Shown: positions 51,301 to 64,000 of the stretch, in pieces
Layout: the number at the start of each line of letters is the position of its first letter
Numbering within the stretch: the stretch's first letter is position 1
Assembly: GCA_035041965.1 (NCBI GenBank)
Contig: JAPYMA010003045.1
Location: 186,001 to 250,000 of the forward strand
DNA from: Anisakis pegreffii
Taxonomy: Eukaryota > Nematoda > Chromadorea > Rhabditida > Anisakidae
Direction of reading: 5' to 3'
Length of the DNA stretch: 64,000 bases
Position numbers and translations under genes: made by a program
Notes under the pieces: generated by a model
The model's database searches: none
Seen by the model: only the letters and a program-made list of their open reading frames with translations
Told to the model about the DNA's origin: nothing

Positions 51301-54300
51301 TCCAGTCGACTGTCAGATTGTATTCGGAAAATCAGTAAGATCCAAATATGATATATCAATCATTTTTAAAATAAAAAATTACCAAGTATGCTTAACAACG
51401 TTTTTTGTAACGATTTTAATCGTACTCAACGCTCTTCTCGAACCTAACTTTAAAAGTGGCTCAACTTCAATATCACATCACCTCTTCAATGGCGATAGAT
51501 AGACCAGTTCCTCGGGAACAATGATACACGTCGACTCAACGCTGATCCATAACCATTTCGTCGGTGAACAGCACAATGCAATTTCTGACTGATGTGACAT
51601 TATTATTCTCGAACGTTTCATCAATAACCTTCTCTTCGAGAATGTAACATGAATGAAAAAGCGATATTTTGAGTGTAATAACGGTTCATCGTGATCAAAA
51701 ATGATGACGTGTTTGGGTCTTGTTTTATCGCTTTGGTCAGATGATCATTTGATGACAGTACACCATTAATTCCCCAAATAAACGTTTACAGACAAACGTG
51801 ACTTTTTTGATATCACGTTACACCAAGCAATTTCAGAAATAATTTTTGCGCTTTTGTCAAAATGATGATATTCACTTATCTACTCGTTTGCGTAACATTT
51901 ATCTATTGAAATCTGCATCACCTTTCCACGAAAAATCGAGCGCTTTGACGACCTTACAATCAGATAATATTTGAAACGTAAATATCAAACTATTGGCAAC
52001 TTAGGATACGATTTCGATCAAAGAACATTTCTGCTTGATTGATCGAGTAAAGGTTATGAATGAATCCATAGCACAGCCCTTATCGCTATCGTAGATTACC
52101 GGTACTCGCTCCGTGCCGCCGAAATCAGTTCAAAACAATGATCTCAACTAAAATCATTCAAAGCACACAACATAAAATCTTATTTATTATCAGTGAACCG
52201 CAATGTTCTACATACAGATGACCTTCGTGAATTATGCCACCATATTGTCACTTTTCAGAAACTATCCTATAAACAAAAGCTACCCAGTTTAAGGCTGTGA
52301 GTAGTTTCCATTCGATCTGTCAAATTTCCACGACAAAATGATTTTTGTCGTTTATTGCAGAACTATGAGAACAGATCGAACTAGACTATATCATTCGCAA
52401 TATTGTACATGAATAACAATGAAACCCTTACGAACGGGACTAAAATTGATGAAGTTTATGCAAGCATTTCCTGCAGTTGAACAGATCACAGAAACAAATT
52501 GAGGAAAATTTCATCTAAACGATTGCCGAGAGCACATGCATATCAAACTCAATTTATGGAAAAGATCATTACTGATCAAACGGATCGAACGAATAAATGA
52601 GTGATTCATGACATGAAAAAATAAGATGAAATTTATGATTGCGAAATGTATCACAGACCTGTAATCAAAATAAATTATTCTTTAATCATCATGTTGAGAT
52701 CAATAACCGAGAATCATTGAAATTCAATGATAAACAAGAGATGCGATGATGCATGTTTGAATATAAAAACGTCACATGATCACTGCACTAATCTATGACT
52801 CCTTATTTTTCTGACGTTGGCTTCATTGCAAGCGCTCGCACACAACTAGAACGAAGAGTTATTCAACAAATCCAATGCTATCATCAGATCGTTAAGTGTA
52901 TGATTCGTTTATCCATGCGTTCATCATACACTCATGTGTTCACAATGCATTCACCAATCGATGAAGAAGCATAACCACGCACTTATTCACTTCCTATCTG
53001 TCGTCTAGCAGCTGCGCTTTGATCGAACTTCCAAAGAATTAGACTTATGAAATCATTTGCTCAGGAATGATATTTAGTCCATGAATGATGGATATAGTCA
53101 AGTCGAGAAAGGTGGAACAAGCGAGACTCGTAAACTATAAGTTCCATAAACCGGCTTAAGTATCTTGCAGTTTGAATCTTTTACATCTCAGTCTAAAAAA
53201 GAAAAAAAACGTGACAGCGAAAAGCGACCGCGATACGCCTTCTATCGTAGCACCATAATCGATGAAACATTCACTGAATGAGTAGCAATAATATATACCC
53301 AAACTCTCAGGTATAGTATACATCAGCTGCTATAAAGTGTAAATTAATTAAAAGCCTACTAGAGATAGCATATATTCAATTATAAATATAAAGAAGAGGA
53401 GGATTAGATACAACATGATGACCGGGTGGATGACTGAAACAGATGGTGAGATCGTGGTGGTTACTTTATCGGCACAATTGATAGCGATGAGAAATGACGA
53501 TGCGACAACGTTGCTGATCAAAGATCGATGTCTACATGTGGTGAATAGGGCCGCGGATGAACAGATGGAAACGCATAGGTTTATGAGCAAGAAAAATGAT
53601 GATGAACGAATCCATGTTCGATTATTCAATTAATCTAAAATGATATCATCTGATTTTGATCGAATTTAAAAAGCAATTTGCATGATGAACGACGACAAAT
53701 CTCGTATGCATTTTCATCAGGTTACACATCAGTACCAATGCTTCAAAACTTCCTTTGTAAACTTTAATTTTATAATTTTGTTTACTTGTTTTTCTTTCAG
53801 CCATAATGTACTTTATGATGTCAATAATATTTTATGGCGCATATATGAACGAAAGACGTACATACGCGTACCCAGCAACTGTTCAGATGAGCGATCAAAT
53901 TCAGCGAATCACAAAAACGAAACAGCGACTAATTAACTGAAATTGATTGATTGTTATTGAAATGTAATTTAGTCGCAAGGGACTATGATCCAATATCTTC
54001 CACGCCGATGGTCACCATGTCGAAAAGGTTCCGCTCAACGCGAAAATCAATCAGCGTTGAAACAAATGAGCAAGGTACACTAGGAAGAGTTTTTGTACTG
54101 ATTCGGTAAGAAACTGACTTCATGGTCATTGGTAACCATTCAACGGTGAAAGCCGAGAGAAAGAAGGGACAATGGTTTGAATGATTTCGAATTGGAGTAG
54201 AAAATAAGAAGAGAACTTGAAAGTGGAATAATCATATGAAAATGTTAACTGAAAGAGATATAAGAATGAACAGACGAGATATGAACACATGATGAGCTCT

Positions 54301-56419
54301 ATGATTATCAACGAGCCAATGATTTCGTCTTTAAGAAAATCGAAGAAGACCGAAGAAAAAAGTAATCCAACTGAGTGTTTGTATTGTTGTCAAATCTGTT
54401 TACTATAAGTGCAGTGAACCACTGTGACGCAATGCAATGACACGAAAGTTTAAACATGGAAGCAGATTAACGATTCGTGAGATAATTGCTAGGAAGGTAC
54501 CATTTGATTTCGTACATTGGAATGCAGTGATTTTAAAAATTGTGAAATATTTTTGAAATTATTAGAGTGGTAAGCACTGTAAGGGCGAATTTATAGTACC
54601 GGTTGTAATCAACGAATAATACCATGTCGTATGCCACAAAACAATATAAATTGGAATGCTCCCGTGCAAACAAATAACCGGAAAAGAACTGAATATTCTT
54701 TCAGATTCAGTGTTTGCGCTCCAAATAAAGTACTCAATTCATAGAATCCATCTCAAAGGTTTATTCTTATCAAATCTATTCCGATCAGTCGTCAATTTTC
54801 CTCAGTTTCAAAAAACTTTTCAAATAATTTCTTCTTCATAAAATCCAGTATATCATTTGCAGTACATTTGTCGATACACTTTTTCAAGGATGACCGATGG
54901 GAAATGAAATATGTGTCAACAATATCGAATCAAGAATTAATTTTTTGTTTCACTAAAATCTGACGATCACATAACGGAATTGTTCATTCAATTTTATTCT
55001 AGCGTTCAATCAAACCGTTTCACTCTCTTATCTCGATAATTCTCATCGCTTTTCTTATACTTTCCAAGTCCTTCATTTAAAAGAATGGAAGCCTAAATCA
55101 ACTAAGTGAGTGTCGTGTGTTCACGAAAATTTTGCTAAAATCACTTTAAAATTCTGGCCTATCTCACTAACAATGGAATTTGGTCGACTGTTTGAGGTTT
55201 CAAAATTTTCGATCACACATCGACTTTGGCAGTGATCAATACCGACGACTATAAAATTTTAGTAAAGTATATAACGTATTATGGCTGATGCGGCGTGAAC
55301 GAAGTTGGCGGTATCTGAAGCGGAAGTGAATATGAAATACAACTGATCCGTTTAGGCCACTTCAGAATCTCAAAGTTTTACCAAAATGTACTTTTAGAAG
55401 AAAATTGTAATCGAAACTTGGAATGATTCAGTAATTGTCCGCGATGGGAAATGATAAATGAACGAATTTGAATGTTCTTTGATAACAATTCAAATACACT
55501 GAATTTGTGCTTCAACTGATTATAGAACATTGTGTCTGCTTTCCGTAATGAAAGAATTGAGCACTATCGAGAAAAAGAAGGAATTTGAACATGATAACGC
55601 CGTTTTCATTAAAAATAAAAACCTTTTTCGAATTGTGGTTCGAAGATTATCTCATAAAATTATTATGACCATACTGATACGTATCTACATTCGAATTCAA
55701 ATTCACTCACTTTTCAGATAGCTGAAATTTCGAAACGATTTTCAGTTTGTTCCGACCTGTGATTTTTTCGCCAATAAAAATGAACAATGTTTACTTTGTG
55801 ATTGCCCTCGTGATCGATCGATCACATGTTCGCAATGAGAAGATCAAGAAAAAACGTTGAACATTCCAATGGAAAACACAAAAATCAAATCAGAATGAAA
55901 GCAAACAAAATTCCAGCTACCTGACTGTTTTCTAGCCTTGTTCGACTCTACTGTTTGTGAAACTTAACAGAACAGAAGGAAATGAAACAATCAAAATAAC
56001 GCGATACACTCTGCACATTCAGCGATGAAAATGCATGATCGTTCGATTGAATACCATTCACTTATTGTGCACACAACAAAAATGTCATCCCAAATTACGA
56101 AATAATCAGACCATGTCGCTAAAATTTTCGAATACGTGCAGTCGTCACTGAACGAATGCGTCAATACCAACGCATCACATCAATAACGAGCGTTATAACG
56201 CACTTGTTCGATAAATAAACATAAATTGCAATGGACAATCGTTTGTTTACCTGTGATGTAAACGAAAATTTCACACTTTCAGCTATAATCATTTCCGCAA
56301 ATGAAACAACTCCCTGTTTCGCATATTGTTCATCAATATCGAATGATTCGTATTCGTTGAAAGTAATCAGAAAGCATGCAAGCCTAGTCGGAATTTTTGA
56401 ATTACTCTCAATCAGTGTT

Positions 56420-56525
56420 TGCTCGAGATATCGGTAATACCGAATATCGACATTAGAAAAGCGATACCGATCTCAGGATTCGTGGTGTCGATATTAACGG
56501 TATTTCTGGTATTCATACCAAAAGT
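56420..56525. repeat. palindrome-rich patch (CGGTAATACCG family)
   Basis: GATATCGGTAATACCG at 56427-56442 forms an imperfect palindrome with the bases after it. The words GATACCGATC, CGATATTAACGGTATT and GGTATTCATACC follow within 90 bp. Confidence 0.6.
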
Positions 56526-59500
56526 CATTTTAAGTGAACTTGGTAGTTTCTCTTCTTTTCCTCGATCGTTCTCCTCTAAAAGCGACTCAGATTAATTTCG
56601 TGACATCAGCGGTAGTTTTAAGATTGGGAACCATCAAACTGAATGAACGAATCAATCAAATCATTTGTATTTCAGCCAATTCTAACCAGACGAGAAAATG
56701 TTGCGGTAATCTCAAAATAGTATTCTTCCAGCGCATCAAGATAACGGTATGTAATGTTGGCATCGGCTGACATCCAAATTTCAAAGTCGGCACCGGAACA
56801 CCCGAAAAAATCACCGAAACTTAGGGGCGATCAGTAATCTGCCGAAGAACTCAGTAGTTTGCGACCCGCTAAAAAGAAATTTTTGAGTAAGCGCGGTATC
56901 CCCTGATATGTTTCACAGTCATTCGGTATTCAGCGATCTGCTGAAACCTATATTATCACAGGTTTCTGGAAATCAACTGTGGAGCATTTTCAACACTAGT
57001 GGTAGATGACAAAATTTGGTAACGAAATTAAAAATAATGGAACAGTGAATGATATATCCAATTCGGTTTGAAGCCTCCATTCAGAGAAATGTCATCGGTT
57101 GTGAATTACTGTAAACAGAAGTGATTACATTTACAAATATATGCGAAATGTGTACACATTTTATTTGTTTTCATGAAAGGACTTGTTGAATAATTCTTGC
57201 TCCACCCTCTAACAAGCATCGTTTAACGATATGTGGGCGTATGTAGTATTCTACTGAAAGTACCGTGAGTAAAGACTAATTGCCGAATGTAAATTTCCTG
57301 GGTTTTTGAAGTAGTGATCTAACAAGGAGGAGCATGCAGATTGCCAAAATATTTACTGCTGAAAACGGAACTTCTGAAAACCCAAAAAAACCTCAGATGC
57401 GGTTGCTGATTCATTACCTACTCAGTTTAGAGAACAGTTTTGTGCACATTATCGAAAAAACAAAGAAGTTATTTACAAATTTAGCGTGCGAATTCATGAG
57501 GTTTTGTTAAGAGCGGTATATTACGACTTCAGTGAAGGAGAAGATGGGTATATACGTCCCGAGATTCCTTCGAGAGACCTACTGAGAAGGACCATTTAGA
57601 GGAGTGTGTTTTGTTATTCTTAAGATTGTATTTTAGTATATAAGCTACAAATTGTTCAAAATCTGAAAACACAAATGTGAATGTATTCTTGATAATGACC
57701 ACAAGAGAAATGTCGGAAATTTCTCCCCTAAAAATTCACTTCCTTCAAGAGCTTAAGAGGACTTTCCTTCCTCAAAGCAAATTTGTCGGAGAATGAGCAA
57801 AAACTGGATGTGTAACAAACGAAAATTACCGTCAGCCTATGCAGCTGTCTCCTTTGAAAGGCCGCGGAAATAGACAATGGAAATGTTGTTACTCTCTTCC
57901 GCACTTTTATAAGAGGGATGACGTCCAATCAAGTTCAAACAATTCGTCCACACAACGAAAGGATTAAGTCGATTCACTAGAAAGAAGATGAGAAAGAACG
58001 TTTCAAAAAGTAAACACAGGAAAGCATTAAAATTTGCATAAATTCGCACCACAAAACCCATCGTAAATGGTATGAAGCAGGTGCGCATTAGAGGTCATTC
58101 ATGCAGTACTGATTGTGAAAGGACGACGATGCGTTGACAATGAAAAGGACTCATTGATGAATGAAGGATTTCATCGGAACTTTTACACAATGTTTGCTGA
58201 CAACTGCAGCGTTTACGATTCATTATGAATGAAACAACGGGGGAAAATGCTGGGAATAAAAAGAATCATTTCATATAGACATCATTACAAACGTAGAGGC
58301 AAGTAAGCGTTTAAATCCTCTTGCCATTCTTTCAAATTTCTGCATTAATAGCGAATGAAACTTATACACGAGTTTCGCAAGCCAATAATTAGACTGGAAA
58401 AAAAAAACGAGGATGATTGCGTCGAGCAGGACATTCAGTGCACATAGGATACCAGAATACGGTAAATATGCGATGAATATGGTAAATTAAATGGAGTTGT
58501 TATCGATGCTCATTTGTTACTGATGAACATTTCGAAGATTCTCATGAACAAGTATCATGAAAAGAAGCGTTTTTTTCGATTAATAATACATTATCATACA
58601 TCGTTATAAATAATACAATGATGATGAACACTTTTATCTTATGCACATCTTTACGTACGTATCTTGCATTATTTATGTACGTATCTCGTGCATTTGTGAA
58701 TGTTAATTTTGCTTAATGTTTACACAAAATTGCTCATCACGTTAGCATCACTTCGAGGTCATTTTTTAAAAATTTGTTTGTTCCGATAAATACAACGAAC
58801 GAACGATGTTACGAATGAAAAGTGGAAATTTAACCGACTACAAAACAGTATGCAATATTGCATCATCTGGCGTGGTCAGCGTAGATAAGCTCAGTCGACC
58901 GATGTCATATTGAATCGAAATAGTTTCGAAAAGCATTAACGAAATAGTCAAGTACATTGGGGTGTCCTCAAATGATGCAATCATCATGAATGAATGATCG
59001 TTGAAGAAAAGATCAGTTCTTATCGATATTGCGAAATGCTGAAACCGCTGCATAATGTTGCAAAGAGATTTCATCATTGCAAAAATTTCAGAATAGTATC
59101 GTTGAGCAATTGAATGCAAACGTCGTTGTGTTATGATTATTTAAAAAAAAAACGAATGATAAAAAACTGATGAAGCTATTCGAACTGAACGCATTCAGAA
59201 AATGTCCATTTATTATCGTTGTATGATTATTACTGTTACCATTATCGTAATAACAGCATTGATGTGTCATAGTAAAAATTATTATTGCTCAATCATTATT
59301 CTCACGTATTTGGCGATATATTATTGTTGGGACAATCGTAAAGCAACGATAAGAAAAAACGAATTGATAAATAAGTGATTACTCATTCATTCGAATCAGT
59401 GATAACGCTTTTTCAGTGATGGATATCCTTATGTGAATGATGACACACTTAAGTGGCATTTGCAGTATTGCAAAATGCGTTTCTAATTCGCATCTTTGTG

Positions 59501-60059
59501 TTACGTCCACAATCAATCACCACAGCCGGACAGGGAACAAAAAGTAATCCTTTATTGCTGTGAATACAGATCAAGTAAAATTGCCCACTTTTTAAGAACA
59601 CTCATTCCATAAGAATTAACCACAATAAAAAACAAGTTCATATGTTACATACGTTAAAAGTTACAACTAATAGCACAGAAATTCTTTTTAGAGAAGATGA
59701 ACATGTTAAAAAATTGATTTTTCACAAGTGTTTCCAAATTTCGTTCAAGCTGGCAGCCAATAATAAAAATTTTGAGTGAAAAATTAAAGAATATCAACGG
59801 CGACTGGAATTAATTTTATGTTGGTAATACAAAGGTGAATTTAAATAAAAAAGTAATTGGTGAGAAACAATAAGATAGATTAGACTTTATGAGTATATAC
59901 GAATATACCGCAAAGTGGAATTACATTCGAAGACATACTCCATCTGAGTACAAATGCAAAACCTCGCTAAGCACTGCCAGTATCTCATCTCTTTTCGTAC
60001 ACAAATCTTTTCACCGTACGGTACAGTCCACATCCGTATCCAACGTTTCCAAATCGAGG

Positions 60060-63000
60060 CTAATTTGCTATGAGTTTTGCATTCGCTTCTGATGGAATAC
60101 TGTTCATTTTTATGTTGTTATTTTCGGTGTTTGATTGAAGAACGATACGTTCAATACGTAGGGTCGGCTGTTCAACCAGAAGCATCGTGCATGCTCCGAC
60201 AAAATAAGATCCAATTATTTGTGGAACAATGAATTTGAGAAGCGTTGACGAGTTGTGATAAACGATTGGGAAAGATGCCTTATTGAAGGATACGGCAATA
60301 ACTATTAAATGTGTCAGATATGTCTGAAAATTTGTTGATTTTTCGTTTAAAATTTCATTTCATCATTAATATGCACTAATACAATGATGGATATTAGCAT
60401 ATGTTTTGCAGGCGATTATGTCAATATCACCAGAAAAACTGAAACGATCCACAGCAGCTAAATTTCAGAAAAAAAAGATCATCTGTTTTTATGTTTTGGA
60501 TCAACGAATAACACGGCCGAAATGAGCTGTGAACGAACAGACTTTAGCGCGAGCCTTAACCCGAAAAATAAGGATTCCGTCAGGGACAGTAATCAGCATA
60601 AAAATGGCTAAACCAGAGAAATGCGTTGACCAAAAGCACCAAAAATTCAGTCGTACATTAGTGTCGGATTTTTTCGTTTGCTACCGATACGTTTGCATCG
60701 AGGAATCCCAATGGAAAATGAAGAAAGGCTCTCTTTTAGTAAATTTACAGATATGTAGAATGAAGCCAGTCAAGAAAAGTACTGGTAATCCTACCGAGTA
60801 ACCTAAACCAGCAAACGGTAAAAAGATTCGTGAGCTGAGAATAGTATCTATGAGACCGCCAATACGATTATGGCATGCGTAGATTATCCATCCCATTGCT
60901 AAAGCCCATACGAGTCGATGTGTGGCACCATAAATGAGATGGTAGATGGGCCATTTCCATCCCTGAAAATCCAAACGACCTCACATCATATCAAAGACCT
61001 CAAAAGTTTATCTATGAGCATATCTTTCAGTTAGATCAGCCGTGCAAATCAAATGACATCGATGTTTGAATTACTGTTTACAAAGGCTTTGAAAATCGGA
61101 AACTAGAGTTGGATTTTAAAATTTTGAGATTTGCAACTAGCATCGTCAACTTATACAGGAACAGAAACTTTCAGGACGCAATTTCCAGAAGATCAGGCGC
61201 CACACTGCTTCTGCGGTAATCAATCTAGTGATCTTCTGAAATTTTTTGATTTCAAATCTGAAACCTGAAATTGTGATACACATACGAGTTGGATTGAGTG
61301 AGAGGAACTTTAGAGACCTGAAGGGCGGGATAAAGGCCGAACAAAGATGACAATGCAAACACAACGGCAAGCGTCCATCCGATGCAAATGAATTTTTTCG
61401 TATATTTTTGATTGTGCTGACAAGGCAATGTTAATATGTAACCAAGTATAAGTCCAATGAGATACGGTCCAATTCGATATTGAGGTTTTATATAGACCAG
61501 GCGATGGTGCTGAAATAACAAAGATTTGGAAACAAACTACGAAATTTATCGTACTATATCATTTTGAAAGATACATTTTCAAGATACATTATTTTCACCT
61601 CACCTCTTCAGACACATTATTTCATGAATACAAATGCTAAACAGGAAGATCTTGCAGTCAATGCGAGCTGCGTGTTAGCAGCGAACGTACCTATCAGATT
61701 TGACATGTTTAAAATGTTCACTTAATATATATCAGATTCCTAAATTTTTGCTTTTTATTCAATCAATCTGCAGCATAACGTAGTTGATCACAGTTATGGA
61801 AATAGTTACTAACTGAACATTCAAAAAAGTATCCCAATGTTCACCTGCATGAAATCTTGATTGAATATTGCTGGTTTCGTCCATAACATTTGCGTTGGAG
61901 GAAAGTTATAATCGATGGAAGTTTTAAGGTTTAATGCTACCGAGGCAAATATGCAGGCAATTGACATCAGCAGGCCAAGAGAAAATGAACGTTTAAGAGA
62001 TAGTAAAAATATTGGTGTTATGAGAAAGAAGATAAATTCACTGCCAATATACCTGCAAGGTAAAAAGCGATTTTTCTATGAATCTGCCTCAGTTTGAAAG
62101 CAGTTTCCAATCTTCGAAATCAAACAATATTTTACGCATCAAACATTTTCAGAATCATTTGCAATTTTCAAAATGAATAGCGATCGTCGAAAAAATTCAG
62201 CTGTTGGCACTCAATGATTGGATTCAGTGAGAATCCATTTTGGCCAGTCTTAATCAAAACAAAACTTCTTATCGATGGAGCTCACAATAAACTGTCCGCA
62301 GATCGTACTTGTGATCCCTAGGTCACAAGTTGTCCCGGTTCGACTTTGGAGATTAAGATTATTTTTGCTGAGTTCAACTTCAAAGGGGTGAATGTGTTTC
62401 GGATATCGGCATCGCACCATCTGAACATTCGAACAAAATCGTTCACTCACCATGTCCAGGGCATACAAAGATTATCGGTTGCGCTGTTGATGAAAAGAAC
62501 ATTCTTCCACCAATTTTTTCGACACATTATACCTTGATCGTTCGGTGACCACATTGGATGACTGTGGGAATGCGAGTAGCGGAATATAAGAACGAATAAA
62601 ACGTACAGATAGCTTGGCCATAGTCTGAAAATCCGATGCCTATAAAATCTTAGCCAATATGTCATTGATAGATGATCGGCTTGTTGACCTGTAAAATTAC
62701 TCGCATATTATCAGTTAAGGTATAACTCGAACTAATAAATTTAATGACGCTAAACCGGAATGCCTCTCAGAGTTGTATCCTAGTTCGAATATTCTAAATA
62801 AATAATCTCGAATCTATTCCAAAATCGGCGATGTGAAATGAAAATGAATAACTGGATCACTTCAAGATATCTCAGTGAACCGAATTGAATCCAATGTGTA
62901 ACTGAATTTGAATTGGTCTCATGATAACGAAGTTGAAACGGTGAAAACAAATCACCAGGTGAACGATGCCATTGCCGAAACCAATGGAATGAAGTGAGGG

Positions 63001-63112
63001 TCGCGCTGAGAACGAAAAATATATCAATACTTAAAAAACAATTCGTGATTACTTGCGCCATGAAGTTGCCGCCCAGGCGTTGTTCATAGGTTCTCGGGTT
63101 AGCCAGGAAATC
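60060..63112 (-). CDS. NRF-6-type membrane acyltransferase (acyltransferase-3 family), 5' part missing
   Basis: Minus-strand exons: 63112-62956 (may begin at about 63142), 62688-62451, 62052-61845, 61509-61318, 60962-60795 and 60323-60060. They join in phase to 408 visible residues. Family landmarks: SIDIFFVLSATLTSFHWF; FYRHRIFRLWPSYLYV; WYIGSEFIFFLITPIFLL; YIKPQYRIGPYLIGLILGY; PALQGWKWPIYHLIYGATHR; WALAMGWIIYACHNRIGG; FAGLGYSTYLTHLIV; VEQPTLRIERIVLQ; then a polar tail. About ten hydrophobic spans are expected. In C. elegans, NRF-6 and relatives affect lipid and drug transport across epithelia; the acyl substrate is unknown. The N-terminal extracellular domain and first span are not visible. 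They should lie upstream of 63112, possibly beyond 64000, past the repeat patches. Confidence 0.9.
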
Positions 63113-63325
63113 CTGCAACTTATTATATGACCAACTTGATGCCTAGGAATCATAGCAATTCCAATGAGGAAACGAATTAAAGTAAGTAAACATTGGATTG
63201 TTTCATTGCCTGGTATTGCATCGTCATTTCCACCTTAGATGCGCCCAGTTGAGCAGTTCTTTTCTTCGGTCACAGTCAATGAAAAGTGCGAAACGACTTG
63301 TTGCCGAGTAGACATCCGAACAACA

Positions 63326-63456
63326 GTCGGTTGGAAAAATGCGACAATTTTGGTCGGAATTCCGACAATCGGATTCCGACCAAGCAGTTTGGAAGGTCGG
63401 TGGGAATTCCGACTGTCGGGATGACGAAATGCCAACTCGGTCGGATCCCAACCGAC
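63326..63456. mobile_element. 131-bp inverted-repeat element (GTCGGTTGG ends)
   Basis: Ends GTCGGTTGG (63326-63334) and CCAACCGAC (63448-63456) are perfect inverted repeats. Inside is a perfect 14-bp palindrome GTCGGAATTCCGAC at 63353-63366, plus further GATTCCGACC / GGTCGG words. Non-coding; its word content resembles the element at 41998. Confidence 0.65.
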
Positions 63457-63683
63457 ACAAAATTTCGCTCAGGTGCCATCACTAGTGGCGGATGCTTTGA
63501 TACATCCGGAACGCATGAACCGGATATTTTAAATTACTTATGCTTACTTGCCTAGACCATTTCGACCAAATGAATGTCACTCGCAATGGATTTATTCATT
63601 CCATTCGTCTCATGTCTGATATAAAAATCATGAGCAAACTCTAATCAATTATATCAACTTTCAGATGTGATTAGGGTTTGCAC

Positions 63684-63760
63684 GGGATTCCGGAATCCCG
63701 GAATTTCATTTCTGATCCAGATTCCAGGATTTAACTTTTGAAAAATCCCGGGATCCCGGG
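63684..63760. repeat. palindromic GGGATTCC repeat patch
   Basis: Perfect palindromes GGGATTCCGGAATCCC (63684-63699) and CCCGGGATCCCGGG (63747-63760) flank GGAATTTC / CCAGGATT words. Confidence 0.7.
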
Positions 63761-64000
63761 GTTGGATAAAACAGGTCAATTTGTGTAATTTTTGATAATA
63801 TGCCCATCTTGAAGCAAGCCTTAATCATTCCCATCTCATTCATATGCAGTCATCTTTGTTGTTTGTCCTCTATAACTGATGAAGAGTCAAGGAAATTGAT
63901 GCAAGCCAGACGAATGGCATGATCAACGACAGCTCGATGAACTCTTACGTAACGTTTCATTCAATATTCAACTGATTATTCAGCTCTCCACTGGTTTATA

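Larger units (their letters stand above)
48322..60059. other. 11.7-kb stretch without a supported gene
   Basis: A-rich on the given strand throughout. Frames of 60-96 codons occur on both strands (for example 51215-51502 plus, 53348-53629 minus, 58838-59119 minus), but none carries a family motif or phase-consistent neighbours. Near 58660-58700 a TACGTACGTATC segment is repeated twice. A palindrome-rich patch lies at 56420-56525. No tRNA or rRNA was recognised. It may contain distal regulatory DNA, non-coding transcripts or fast-evolving exons. Confidence 0.4.
63113..64000. other. presumed intron/upstream region of the acyltransferase, repeat-rich
   Basis: Contains two palindromic repeat patches and no exon I can support. 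The window ends before the gene's start. Confidence 0.45.

Noticed and set aside
53348..53633. Overlapping 93-codon (minus) and 72-codon (plus) frames
   Set aside because: Each is the shadow of the other and neither has a family motif or exon partners.
57837..58088. Hydrophobic 83-codon minus-strand frame
   Set aside because: Hydrophobicity follows from T-rich minus-strand composition; no recognisable family and no continuation by splicing.

Overview
This is eukaryotic DNA, almost certainly from a nematode. The evidence is spliced genes with short GT...TTTCAG introns, a VAP/MSP-domain protein, a member of the nematode-expanded NRF-6-type acyltransferase family, an atypical small tyrosine kinase, AT-rich spacers and a 10-N assembly gap. 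Gene models were built by hand from splice-site phase and family conservation. Where I give exons, the phases join without a frame break unless stated. The species is not identifiable from the sequence alone; a spirurine (clade III) worm would fit, but that is a guess.

Plus-strand half (1-31.8 kb): an MSP-domain tail-anchored protein (1944-4546), a methionine-R-sulfoxide reductase B (6457-7377), a foldback mobile element (9720-10052), an RNF121-type membrane RING E3 ligase (10549-12977), an NSRP1/CCDC55 nuclear-speckle splicing protein (14477-19228), the tRNA array (20585-28804) and a DHHC palmitoyltransferase (29903-31828).

The centrepiece is a head-to-tail array of tRNA-Asp(GTC) genes: 47 tRNA-like units in 8.2 kb, 41 of which read as the same intact 72-nt gene. 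They repeat every 174 or 175 bp with two spacer subtypes (A and B), each starting with a Pol III T-run terminator. Part of the array alternates A/B as a 349-bp higher-order unit. Its edges and one internal block are degraded, and it contains an assembly gap and two unequal-exchange-like junctions. All antisense and sense ORFs in this interval are by-products of the repeat.

Minus-strand half (33.2-64 kb): an atypical protein tyrosine kinase (33194-36170, 5' end not found), a cyclin I/G-like gene (41430-48321, with a 257-bp inverted-repeat element in one intron) and a multi-pass acyltransferase-3/NRF-6-like gene (60060-63112, continuing upstream). Between the last two lies about 11.7 kb in which I can support no gene.

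The protein genes show no operon or pathway logic. They are independent housekeeping or regulatory genes: ER/Golgi quality control, redox repair, splicing, lipidation and signalling. The array would supply the isoacceptor that reads both aspartate codons.
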